From assembly GCA_033720975.1 (NCBI GenBank), contig JAWWBL010000070.1, positions 1-8,689 of the forward strand: a stretch of 8,689 nt of DNA, written 5' to 3'. The stretch is from JAWWBL01 sp033720975. GTDB lineage: Bacteria; Actinomycetota; Acidimicrobiia; Spongiisociales; ZC4RG35. Position numbers and translations under genes: made by a program. Under the pieces are notes generated by a model. That model saw only the letters and a program-made list of their open reading frames with translations, searched no databases and was not told the DNA's origin. This document shows, one piece after another, positions 1 to 7,042 of the stretch (position 1 is the stretch's first letter; each line of letters begins with the position of its first letter).

Positions 1-162
1 CCCGTCACCTGACTCCCCGCTTCCCCTACCCGGCACGTCGATCCGGACAATTCGGGTGCGATCGATGTCGCGTTTGGCGAAGTGCGCTGCGGCAGCGGCG
101 AGCATTCGCTCACGTTCGCCAGGACCGGCGTTTGATGGCCCCACGACGATCAGTAACGACAT
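1..162 (-). CDS. Unrecognised protein, N-terminal 54 residues (runs off left edge)
   Basis: The reading frame opens with ATG at 162 and stays open for 54 codons to the window edge. It starts 13 nt after the stop of the upstream DHPS-like gene, so it is probably the last visible member of the minus-strand operon. The product begins MSLLIVVGPSNAGPGERERM: a hydrophobic strand, then a glycine-rich turn, then an alanine-rich helix around residues 16-28. This resembles the start of a nucleotide-binding alpha/beta fold. The loop GPSNAGPG recalls a Walker A motif, but the essential lysine position is not Lys, so it cannot be called a P-loop NTPase. A weak GGA lies 3 nt before the ATG. I do not recognise the family. 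Frame and start are fairly secure because of the spacing; function is unknown. Confidence 0.6.
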   Translation of the reverse strand, partial: MSLLIVVGPSNAGPGERERMLAAAAAHFAKRDIDRTRIVRIDVPGRGSGESGDG

Positions 163-175
163 GAGTCCAACGTAG

Positions 176-976
176 TCACTGACTACGACCGAAAAGACGC
201 GCCAGATCACATGCCATGGCCACGTCGTGGACCCGAATTATGTCTGCCCGATGCTCCAAGGCCAGCGCAATGTACGCAGCAACGCGGTGGCCGTCCCGCT
301 TTCTCGGAATCGGTATGAGCACAGGTCTGCCCAGCTCCCGCAAGACGGCCGAGTCGGCAATCACCTCGAGCTGCATTCGCGTGTAGGACTCGTAGTCGCC
401 TGGGTAGTTGATGGCTATGCCCGGATCGATGATCACGTTCTCGATACCGTCGTCGGCGAGGGCGTGGAGCAGCTCCCGGAACCGGTTAGCCGTCTCTTTC
501 GCCTTGTCCGGCCGAATGGTGATCTCATCGACGTCGTGAGGGTTCTTACCCTCCACATAGACTGCTATCGCAGCCGCTTCCGATTCGGCGATCACTGCTC
601 TCATCGCCGGGTCAGACAGGCCCCCGGTGTCATTGACGATCACGGCTCCCGCGGCGACGGCCGCTGCGGCAACCTCGGGTTTCCAGGTGTCGATGGCTAC
701 CAGGTGACCCTCGGCGCACAACGCCTCGACAACAGGAACCACACGAGCCGTCTCCTCGGACTCTTCGATAGTGGAGCTCTCATAGTGCGACGACTGCCCT
801 CCCAAGTCGATCAGGCTGGCGCCCCAGTCCCGGTATCGGTCGGCCATGAGAAGGGCCTCATCGACCGATCGGGCGACTGTGTGGGTGTTCCTCGAATCTG
901 GTGAGACGTTGATGACCCCCATGACATATGTTTTGTCGCCAAGCGGCAAAACGGTGTCACCCAGAATCAAGCCCAT
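176..976 (-). CDS. Dihydropteroate-synthase-like pterin-binding protein, divergent
   Basis: The 266-residue product is a full-length member of the pterin-binding TIM-barrel family; true DHPS joins 6-hydroxymethyl-dihydropterin pyrophosphate to p-aminobenzoate in folate synthesis. Landmarks seen in order: VMGVINVSPDS (18-28), IDLGGQSS (56-63), AIDTWKPEV (94-102), VNDTGG (114-119), IIDPGI (182-187), PRKR (224-227) and RVHDV (248-252). By comparison with E. coli FolP, the pterin-pocket residues Asp96, Asn115, Asp184, Lys226 and Arg248 are kept. Loop 1 (SFSDGG) has become SRNTHT and loop 2 (STRPG) has become SSHYES, which removes pABA and pyrophosphate contacts. Catalysis as a normal DHPS is therefore doubtful. 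I chose ATG 976 because homology begins there (MGLILGDTVLPL matches the usual first strand); a GTG at 1000 is possible, and the longest open frame, from 1066, would overlap comEC. It follows comEC by 55 nt. Confidence 0.85.
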   Translation of the reverse strand: MGLILGDTVLPLGDKTYVMGVINVSPDSRNTHTVARSVDEALLMADRYRDWGASLIDLGGQSSHYESSTIEESEETARVVPVVEALCAEGHLVAIDTWKPEVAAAAVAAGAVIVNDTGGLSDPAMRAVIAESEAAAIAVYVEGKNPHDVDEITIRPDKAKETANRFRELLHALADDGIENVIIDPGIAINYPGDYESYTRMQLEVIADSAVLRELGRPVLIPIPRKRDGHRVAAYIALALEHRADIIRVHDVAMACDLARLFGRSQ

Positions 977-1031
977 TGCTTCGAACCTAACGCCGATCAC
1001 GCGGAAGGTGCGCAGGCGATAGAGGAGCTGC

Positions 1032-2984
1032 CTAGTCGAGGGGTACCAACACGTCGCCGGACTCATCGGTCCTCACCACCATCGCACCGGACTCGGCCAG
1101 GACGTCGATCACCCACTGGGCCGGATGTCCGAACTGGTTTGGCCCCACCGATATCACCGCCAAGGACGCACCGAGTGCGCGCAACCACTCCGGGCTGGAG
1201 GTGCCACCACCTTGGTGAGGCACCTTGAGCACGTCGGCTCGCAGGTGGTCCAGGTCGGCCTGGGCGAAGGTCTCGATATCCCCGGACAGCAGGACGGATC
1301 GAGCTGGGCCTTCGACGGTCAGGACGATCGATTGATCGTTCGGCGACGCGTAGCGACGGATCGGTCCTTCCACCGTGATTCGAAGGGAGCCAAGTAGGTA
1401 GGTCGAGCCAGCAGTCGGCTTGTCGATCGGAACTGCGGTCTCGTCGGCCAGTCGAATCAGCTTGGAGCTGGCAGCAGTGGCATGCGGGGAGGCATCGACC
1501 CATAGCCGACCCACATGAAATCGCCCCATAAGCCCGACGAGCCCGGAGGCGTGGTCGGCATGAACATGAGTGAGCACCACGAGGTCCAGCCGGTCGACAC
1601 CATAGGAGTGCAGCTTGTCCACCAGGACCACCTCGTCCGGGCCGCCGTCGACGAGGGCAAACTGTCCTCCGGAGTGGATGAGCACCGAATCGCCCTGGCC
1701 AACATCGAACACCACGATCCCGTGATCTGGCAATCGTATGGGTGGCGAGAGAAGCGAGATGACCAATCCCGCAGAGGCGAGGAGGGCGATGGCTGGCCTC
1801 GACCTGCGCCACACGCTCGCGAGCGCTGCGATCCCGGCCAACACTACGAACTGGACAGGACCCAGCTGCGGCCACGGAGACGCCCCTCGAGCGATGTGCA
1901 AGACGAGATCGGCGAGCCAGGAAGCCAGCTCGATGAAGGGGCCAGGCACTACCACTCCCATTGCCCCCAACAAGGTCGAGGCGGCCACCAGCGGGGCAGC
2001 AGCGAGGTTGGCAACAGGCGATAGGAGTGGCACCGATCCGAAATGAGCGAGGAGCAATGGCGCTACTGCCAGCTGGGCCCCTACCGTGATGGAAAGTGCC
2101 CGCTGTACCTTCCCTCCCGGTATCGGCCATCTTGCCCCGACCATCACACCTGCAGTAGCAGCCACCGACATCTGGAAACCGATGCTGTCCGTCAATGCCG
2201 GATCCGCGGCAACCAGAAGCATCACGGCGGCAGACAGAAGTTGCCATGGGTCGAGCACGAGACCGATCAGCCGACCTCCCAGAGCAAGGGACGCCATCAC
2301 CGACGCCCGCATCACTGAGGGCTCGAACCTCGTGGCAGCGGCGTAGATGGGAAGGACGAGCAGCCCGATCAGGGCGCGTCGCTTGGGACCCGTGGCCAGC
2401 GGGCCCGCGGCGACGAAGACCAAGAGAAGGACCAGCGCGACATTCGATCCGCTCACAGCCACGAAGTGGGCAAGGCCACTTCGCCTCATCGCCACCTGAT
2501 CGTGTTCCGAAAGGCCCGACACCTCGCCTATCAAGAACCCGGCGAGAAGCGCCCGACCGTCGTCCATCGTCCCGAGACGATCCATCACGTAGGAACGAAT
2601 CCCGGCACCGACCCGGTGGGATACCGAGGCTCTGTGACCTATCAGGTCCACCGTGTGAATTCGCACCGTGGCGCGGTATTCGAGGTTTGCGGCTCGGCCC
2701 GGCTCCCCCCGGATCGATCCCGAGATGCGCATCAGGTCGCCTGGGCTCAGTTCAACCCCGGCCGGAAACCTCGCCAACAGCCGGCCCGGCTCGGCCTCCA
2801 CGACGGCCCATGGGCCGTATCGACCGGCACGCAGATCCGTCAATACCACCGCTTCGCTGTCGAGGTCCCGCGGCGCCAAAGGGTGGGGCCCCTCCCATGC
2901 CACGGCGGCAACGACCCAGACGGCTCCCGCGAGGACCATCCATGTCAGACTGGCCCGACGTGGTCGGACCTCAGCCGGTATCAC
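1032..2984 (-). CDS. comEC: ComEC/Rec2 DNA-uptake channel protein
   Basis: ComEC forms the inner-membrane channel that imports single-stranded DNA during natural transformation. The 650-residue product has the full family layout: one membrane segment (about 16-29), a beta-rich OB-like region (about 43-112), then the multi-helix Competence domain (about 140-415) with FVAVSGSNVALV at 174-185 (compare the usual LAISGLHV). The C-terminal metallo-beta-lactamase-fold domain runs from about 421 to 650, with DVGQGDS (427-433), the metal motif THVHADH (472-478), NDQS (549-552), SGD (567-569), VPHQGG (588-593) and GHP (619-621). This domain is thought to degrade the non-transported strand. VPHQGG departs slightly from the commoner PHHGS. 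The start is GTG at 2984, overlapping the comEA stop by 4 nt (GTGA), which indicates translational coupling. The length is at the short end for the family but no domain is missing. Confidence 0.96.
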   Translation of the reverse strand: MIPAEVRPRRASLTWMVLAGAVWVVAAVAWEGPHPLAPRDLDSEAVVLTDLRAGRYGPWAVVEAEPGRLLARFPAGVELSPGDLMRISGSIRGEPGRAANLEYRATVRIHTVDLIGHRASVSHRVGAGIRSYVMDRLGTMDDGRALLAGFLIGEVSGLSEHDQVAMRRSGLAHFVAVSGSNVALVLLLVFVAAGPLATGPKRRALIGLLVLPIYAAATRFEPSVMRASVMASLALGGRLIGLVLDPWQLLSAAVMLLVAADPALTDSIGFQMSVAATAGVMVGARWPIPGGKVQRALSITVGAQLAVAPLLLAHFGSVPLLSPVANLAAAPLVAASTLLGAMGVVVPGPFIELASWLADLVLHIARGASPWPQLGPVQFVVLAGIAALASVWRRSRPAIALLASAGLVISLLSPPIRLPDHGIVVFDVGQGDSVLIHSGGQFALVDGGPDEVVLVDKLHSYGVDRLDLVVLTHVHADHASGLVGLMGRFHVGRLWVDASPHATAASSKLIRLADETAVPIDKPTAGSTYLLGSLRITVEGPIRRYASPNDQSIVLTVEGPARSVLLSGDIETFAQADLDHLRADVLKVPHQGGGTSSPEWLRALGASLAVISVGPNQFGHPAQWVIDVLAESGAMVVRTDESGDVLVPLD

Positions 2985-3547
2985 GGGACCCGAACTAGAT
3001 CGCGTATCGATGCCAGTTTCGCTTCGCCGATCCCCGGCACCTGGAGCAGATCCTCCACCTGGGAAAACGGCCCGTTGGCGTCGCGAAACGCCACTATTCG
3101 ATCTGCCAGCACGGGGCCCACACCAGGGAGGGATTCCAGCTCTTGGGCGGAGGCTCGATTGAGCGAGATCAACCCGCCGTCGGCCGACTCGCCCGATTTC
3201 CCCTCATCTGGTCCCGGGACCAAGACCTGGTCACCGGCCCTCAAGGGTGCCGCCAGGTTGATCAACTCGACGAACGCACCTTCTCTGAGGCCACCTGCCG
3301 AATTGATCGCGTCGGCAACGATCGCTCCCTCCGCGAGTGCAACGACACCAGGCGAATTGACCCACCCCGCCACGTGGATCTCCATGACTTCTTGGCCTTC
3401 CGGCGGATCGACCGGTCGAAACGGTTCCGATGGTGCCACGCCCTCTCGGTTCCAACCCAGCAGGCCACCGGTCAGCACGGCGGCAACCGTCAGCGCGAGG
3501 GTCACCGGCCCGCGCCCCAACCCCATCCGGTCGGTATCTCCCCACAT
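2981..3547 (-). CDS. comEA: ComEA DNA-binding competence receptor
   Basis: ComEA is a membrane-anchored protein that binds incoming double-stranded DNA outside the cytoplasmic membrane and passes it to ComEC. The 188-residue product has an N-terminal membrane anchor (about 14-32), a short Pro/Glu-rich linker, an SLBB domain (about 55-110, starting IHVAGWVNSPGVV), a flexible acidic linker, and a C-terminal double helix-hairpin-helix domain (127-186). The hairpins PGVGP (141-145) and PGIGE (171-175) are clear, and LNRAS (129-133) is the usual entry to this domain. It overlaps comEC by 4 nt. ATG 3547 lacks an obvious Shine-Dalgarno; the internal ATG at 3526 has GGGGAG about 11 nt upstream and is a real alternative that leaves the anchor intact. 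The leader holds an inverted repeat and a palindrome, listed separately. Confidence 0.96.
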   Translation of the reverse strand: MWGDTDRMGLGRGPVTLALTVAAVLTGGLLGWNREGVAPSEPFRPVDPPEGQEVMEIHVAGWVNSPGVVALAEGAIVADAINSAGGLREGAFVELINLAAPLRAGDQVLVPGPDEGKSGESADGGLISLNRASAQELESLPGVGPVLADRIVAFRDANGPFSQVEDLLQVPGIGEAKLASIRDLVRVP

Positions 3548-3552
3548 GGATG

Positions 3553-3562
3553 GGTAATTACC
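3553..3562. promoter_or_regulatory. Perfect 10-bp palindrome before comEA, candidate operator
   Basis: GGTAATTACC reads the same on both strands and lies 5 nt upstream of the annotated comEA start, or 26 nt upstream of the alternative start at 3526. It is AT-rich in its centre within GC-rich surroundings. Such a site could bind a dimeric regulator or contain a -10-like element. No regulator family is recognised, and a single 10-bp palindrome can occur by chance. Confidence 0.3.
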
Positions 3563-3570
3563 AGCGCCAA

Positions 3571-3605
3571 GGCGGCGATGGAACAGTCCCGTGCCGGTCG
3601 CCGCC
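3571..3605 (-). promoter_or_regulatory. Inverted repeat between metallopeptidase gene and comEA (possible hairpin or weak terminator)
   Basis: GGCGGCGA at 3571-3578 is the exact reverse complement of TCGCCGCC at 3598-3605, giving an 8-bp GC-rich stem with a 19-nt loop. Read in the transcribed (minus) direction, the stem is followed by TTGGCG rather than a run of T, so it is not a classic intrinsic terminator. It may act as an mRNA-processing or attenuation hairpin that lowers comEA/comEC expression relative to leuS. Confidence 0.35.
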
Positions 3606-3622
3606 AGAGAGACTGTCTCGCG

Positions 3623-4009
3623 CTACATGACCCGGGAGGTGATCTCTCGCGCCTCCTGTTCTGCAGGGATCGCCAGGTATGCCTCTCGCGGGCCCAGGCC
3701 TCGCCAACGCTGCGAGATGTAGGCGCGCACATATCGCCACAGGAACGGAAGGAAGCCGTCCTCCTCGAACTGGCGGACATGCACCAACTCATGGACAACG
3801 ACACGAGCAAGCCTCTCGCGGTCGACGAGAAGTCTTGGATCAACGAAGACGTTGCGCCCCAAGGTCAGGGCTCGGACCCCGGATCTCCAGAGGCTCCTGA
3901 ATCTGCGGGATGCGAGCCAGACGTTGACCGAAACCGGATCAGTCCCCAGCTGACTGCGGATGTGCCCTAGATCATGCCCGGCGCCCTCGAGGATGCGACC
4001 GGCGTTCAA
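3623..4009 (-). CDS. Small HExxH metallopeptidase-like protein
   Basis: The 128-residue product carries HELVHVRQ (73-80), a zinc-binding HExxH helix of the gluzincin type. About 40 residues later comes PAEQEARE (115-122), resembling the P-x-E-x-E/D-A pattern that supplies a third metal ligand (probably Glu117) in small DUF4157-like and related proteins. Between them lies an aromatic/basic stretch with FLPFLWRYV (86-94). No signal peptide or true membrane helix is evident, so it may be cytosolic or peripheral. Translation probably starts at TTG 4009, overlapping the leuS stop by 4 nt (TTGA), with no Shine-Dalgarno, implying translational coupling. A later start cannot be excluded. The metal motif makes hydrolase activity plausible; the substrate is unknown and it could be a non-catalytic metal-binding protein. 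Confidence 0.85.
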   Translation of the reverse strand: MNAGRILEGAGHDLGHIRSQLGTDPVSVNVWLASRRFRSLWRSGVRALTLGRNVFVDPRLLVDRERLARVVVHELVHVRQFEEDGFLPFLWRYVRAYISQRWRGLGPREAYLAIPAEQEAREITSRVM

Positions 4010-6426
4010 TCGAGGACGATGTTGACGAGTTTGGGGGGTCGGGTGACGATCCTCGTCACTTCCGATCCATCGAGCCAGCCCTGGATCTTGTCGGACGCCA
4101 AAGCTAGTTCCTGCGCCGTTTCGGCCGTGATGTCTGCGGCGACCTCGATTCGGTCCCGAACCTTGCCGTTGACCTGGACGATCATCGTCACCGTCTCCTC
4201 ACGGGCCAGCTCCTCGTCCCAGGCCGGCCACTGCTCACTGGCCAGCATTGAGCCGTGGCCTCGGCGCTCCCATAGCTCGTGGGCAATGTGAGGAGCCATC
4301 GGAGAGAGCATCAGCAGCAACGCATCGAATGCAGCGTCGAATGTCTCCTTGCGAGGCCCGCCGGCGACATAGGACTGCAGCTCGTTTGAAAGGGTCATCA
4401 ACGCCGGAACGGTCGTGTTGAACCGGTAACGGTCAATGTCATCCGTGACCCTCTTGATGGTCCGGTGTGTCAGACCGATCAGATCACGATCCGATTCCCC
4501 TTCCGGACGGTCAACGAAGTCGTGTCCGGTTGTGCCCAACTTCCACACCCGGTCCAGGAACCTCTTCGCCCCCGGAACTCCCGAGTCGTTCCACACGGCG
4601 TCATCGGTCGGGGGTCCCACGAAAAGCTCGAAGATGCGGATGGCGTCTGCCCCGAAGTTCTCGTAGTAATGATCCGGGGCAACCACGTTGCCTTTCGACT
4701 TGGACATCTTCGCGCCGTCCTTGACGATCATCCCCTGAGTGAACATGCGCTCGAACGGCTCCTCGACCGGGCTGAGGCCCATGTCGTAGAGGACCTTCGT
4801 TATGAACCTCGCGTAGAGGAGATGGAGGACTGCGTGCTCCACGCCACCGACGTACTGGTCGATTGGCATCCAGTATTTGGCCTTCTCCGGGTCGAAAATT
4901 GCATCGCCGTTATGGGCGTCGGCGTACCTGAAGAAGTACCAAGACGAGTCGACGAAGGTGTCCATCGTGTCGGTCTCCCGCTTTGCGGGCTCATCACAAA
5001 TGGGGCAGGTGGTGTTGACGAATTCGTCGACGCCAGCCAAAGGCGCCTTTCCTTTGGGCGCGTAATCCTCGACGTGGGGCAGAAGCACCGGAAGGTCCTC
5101 CTCTGGGACCGGCACCAGCCCACAGCTTTCACAGTTGACGATTGGGATTGGAGATCCCCAGTAGCGCTGGCGTGAGATGAGCCAGTCCCGCAACCTCCAC
5201 TGTACGGTCGCCTCGCCGATCCCCTTCTCCTCGAACCAGGCGATGATCCGCTTCTTGGCCTCCTCCATGCCGAGACCGTCGAGAAAGTCGGAGTTGATGG
5301 TTGTCCCGTCACCCTCGTAGGCGTCGCCTTCCCAGTCGTCGGGAGGCTGCACGGTTCGAATGATCTCGATCCCGTATTTTTTGGCGAAGTCCCAGTCTCG
5401 TTGGTCCTGGCCGGGAACGGCCATGATGGCACCGGTCCCGTACGACATGAGGACATAATCGGCTATGTAGATAGGGACTCGCTTGCCGTTGACGGGGTTG
5501 ACGGCGTAGGACCCGGTGAAGACACCCGTCTTCCCCCCTTCGGCCATGCGGTCTACTTCCGATGCTCGCAGCGCATCGGCTATGTAATCCCTGGCCTCTT
5601 GTTCATTCTCGGCACCACTCACAAGCGACTCGACCAGCGGGTGCTCGGGCGCCAGGACACAGAAGGTCATGCCGAAGATCGTGTCCGGCCTGGTGGTGAA
5701 GACTTCGAAGCTCCCACCACCATCCACCTCGATGACGAAGGTGGCGCCTTCTGACCTCCCGATCCAATTGCGTTGCATCGTCCGGACCCGGTCCGGCCAG
5801 TGATCCAGGGTGTCGATCGCGTCCAGAAGCCTGTCGGCGTAATCGGTGATCCGAAGGTACCACTGCTCCAGTTCTCTGCGCTCCACTGGAGTGTCACATC
5901 GCTCGCACAGGCCATCGATGACCTGCTCGTTGGCTAGCACGGTCTGGTCCTTTGGGCACCAGTTGACGGGTGCGCTCGCCTTGTACGCCAGACCCCGCTT
6001 GTAAAGCTCGATGAACAGCCACTGATCCCATCGGTAGTACTCGGGCGTGTGGCTCGCCAGCTCCCGGGTCCAGTCGAAACCCGCACCCAACTGCCGGAAG
6101 TGTTGCTTCATCCGAACGATCTGACCCTCGACGTTCGGCTTGGGGTGCTTGCCCGTCTCGATGGCATGGTTCTCCGCGGGCAGGCCAAAGCTGTCCCATC
6201 CCATCGGCGCCAGGACGTTGTAACCCTGCATCATCTTGTAACGGGTGATGAGATCGATGTAGGTGTAGTTGCGGATGTGTCCGACATGAACCTCACCTGA
6301 GGGATAGGGGTACATCGCGACGCTGTAGAACTTCCGACGCGACGGATCCTCGGTGGCCTCGAACGTCTTCTCGGCCTCCCACCGGTCCTGCCATTTGGAC
6401 TCGATCGCTTTGTGGTCGTATGTCAT
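4006..6426 (-). CDS. leuS: Leucyl-tRNA synthetase
   Basis: LeuRS attaches leucine to tRNA-Leu in the cytosol. The 806-residue product has the full bacterial architecture: the HIGH motif as HVGH (47-50), NWCPKDQTVLANEQV (155-169), the CP1 editing domain (about 224-410) with TTRPDTIFG (244-252) and the GTGAIMAVPG loop (330-339), a zinc-binding insert with CESC (432-435) and CPIC (474-477), KMSKS at 573-577, the anticodon-binding helices (about 650-745) and the C-terminal domain with VNGKVRD (752-758). The loop after AVPG reads QDQRD where E. coli has HDQRD. I chose ATG 6426 because the family N-terminus starts there and AGG lies 7 nt upstream; a GTG at 6462 would add 12 atypical residues. It is probably the first gene of the minus-strand operon. 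Confidence 0.98.
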   Translation of the reverse strand: MTYDHKAIESKWQDRWEAEKTFEATEDPSRRKFYSVAMYPYPSGEVHVGHIRNYTYIDLITRYKMMQGYNVLAPMGWDSFGLPAENHAIETGKHPKPNVEGQIVRMKQHFRQLGAGFDWTRELASHTPEYYRWDQWLFIELYKRGLAYKASAPVNWCPKDQTVLANEQVIDGLCERCDTPVERRELEQWYLRITDYADRLLDAIDTLDHWPDRVRTMQRNWIGRSEGATFVIEVDGGGSFEVFTTRPDTIFGMTFCVLAPEHPLVESLVSGAENEQEARDYIADALRASEVDRMAEGGKTGVFTGSYAVNPVNGKRVPIYIADYVLMSYGTGAIMAVPGQDQRDWDFAKKYGIEIIRTVQPPDDWEGDAYEGDGTTINSDFLDGLGMEEAKKRIIAWFEEKGIGEATVQWRLRDWLISRQRYWGSPIPIVNCESCGLVPVPEEDLPVLLPHVEDYAPKGKAPLAGVDEFVNTTCPICDEPAKRETDTMDTFVDSSWYFFRYADAHNGDAIFDPEKAKYWMPIDQYVGGVEHAVLHLLYARFITKVLYDMGLSPVEEPFERMFTQGMIVKDGAKMSKSKGNVVAPDHYYENFGADAIRIFELFVGPPTDDAVWNDSGVPGAKRFLDRVWKLGTTGHDFVDRPEGESDRDLIGLTHRTIKRVTDDIDRYRFNTTVPALMTLSNELQSYVAGGPRKETFDAAFDALLLMLSPMAPHIAHELWERRGHGSMLASEQWPAWDEELAREETVTMIVQVNGKVRDRIEVAADITAETAQELALASDKIQGWLDGSEVTRIVTRPPKLVNIVLD

Positions 6427-6439
6427 ATGTGAACCTGCC

Positions 6440-6467
6440 AGGGTAATTGCGCCTCTCTCCACGACAA
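6440..6467 (-). promoter_or_regulatory. Possible leuS promoter
   Basis: On the minus strand TTGTCG (6462-6467) and TACCCT (6440-6445) are spaced by 16 nt, a plausible but weak -35/-10 pair. Transcription would start only a few bases before the leuS ATG, giving a nearly leaderless mRNA. The 70-nt region to the divergent gene has no room for a T-box riboswitch. This call rests only on loose consensus matches. Confidence 0.22.
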
Positions 6468-6496
6468 CACCACTCTGTGACTAGAAAAGGCCTCTC

Positions 6497-7042
6497 ATGG
6501 TCGAGTCGATGAGCCGTGTGCTGGCAAAGATCGCCGACGGGTTGACGCTGCTGCGGCTCGCGATCGCGATCGTGCTCGCTCCGCTCGTGACCGTGGGGCT
6601 CTGGTCAACGGTCGCCATCCTTATGGCGCTCGCTTGGGCCACCGACTTCGCCGACGGGCGGATTGCCCGGATGGCCGGTGGGGGAACTCGACTGGGGCGC
6701 TGGGACATGTCGATCGACACCGCCGTGGGAGCCTCCCTTCTTCTGGGGCTCATTTTTCAGGGTGTTGTCCCCGACTGGGTGGGATTCGCCTTGCTCGTCA
6801 TCTTCGGGTTCCTCCACCTGAAGGGAAACATCGCAGCCTCGATGCTGCTGCAACTGGCCGGGTTTGCGCCGACGCTCCTGATTCTCTGGGAGGATCGACC
6901 CGATGGTTGGTGGTCACCATTCGTGGCGATAGTGCTCATCGCCGTCTTCGACTGGAGACGACTGTTCTTCACCAATATTCCGGCCTTTGTCCGGGGGCTG
7001 GGCGGTCGATTTGAGGGTCTGTGGGCTCGGCCACCATCATGA
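6497..7042 (+). CDS. CDP-alcohol phosphatidyltransferase family membrane enzyme
   Basis: Enzymes of this family move a phosphatidyl (or related) group from a CDP-linked donor to an alcohol to make phospholipids such as phosphatidylglycerol phosphate, phosphatidylinositol phosphate or cardiolipin. The 181-residue product is rich in membrane helices (about 15-34, 36-50, 75-91, 93-110, 114-131, 140-152). It carries the active-site signature as D50-x2-D53-G54-x2-A57-R58 followed by G67-x2-D70-x3-D74. The canonical form has G-x3-D, so this copy is one residue short between the halves while keeping all four Asp. The leading LTLLRL (16-21) is typical of the family N-terminus. ATG 6497 is preceded by AAAGG at a 6-nt spacing. 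The alcohol acceptor cannot be told from sequence. It overlaps the next gene by 4 nt. Confidence 0.87.
   Translation: MVESMSRVLAKIADGLTLLRLAIAIVLAPLVTVGLWSTVAILMALAWATDFADGRIARMAGGGTRLGRWDMSIDTAVGASLLLGLIFQGVVPDWVGFALLVIFGFLHLKGNIAASMLLQLAGFAPTLLILWEDRPDGWWSPFVAIVLIAVFDWRRLFFTNIPAFVRGLGGRFEGLWARPPS

Noticed and set aside
227..904. Open frame of 225 codons opposite the DHPS-like gene
   Set aside because: The minus-strand frame has clear family motifs; the plus-strand translation has none.
977..1066. Longer N-terminus of the DHPS-like protein (from 1066)
   Set aside because: It would overlap comEC by 35 nt and the extra 30 residues show no family similarity; homology begins at the ATG at 976.
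2195..2998. Open frame of 267 codons on the plus strand inside comEC
   Set aside because: Arg/Pro-rich shadow of comEC with no plausible start signal or domain.
2466..3557. Open frame of 363 codons on the plus strand, opposite comEA and comEC
   Set aside because: It is an antisense shadow of two clear genes. The product is Pro/Arg/Ser-rich and low in complexity with no domain pattern, as expected in high-GC DNA.
3609..3619. GAGAC-T-GTCTC palindrome just after the metallopeptidase gene
   Set aside because: A 5-bp stem with a 1-nt loop cannot fold as RNA, and the site is too short to support an operator call.
6427..6496. T-box or other leucine-responsive leader before leuS
   Set aside because: Only 70 nt separate leuS from the divergent gene, too short for a T-box, and no specifier or terminator hairpin is seen.
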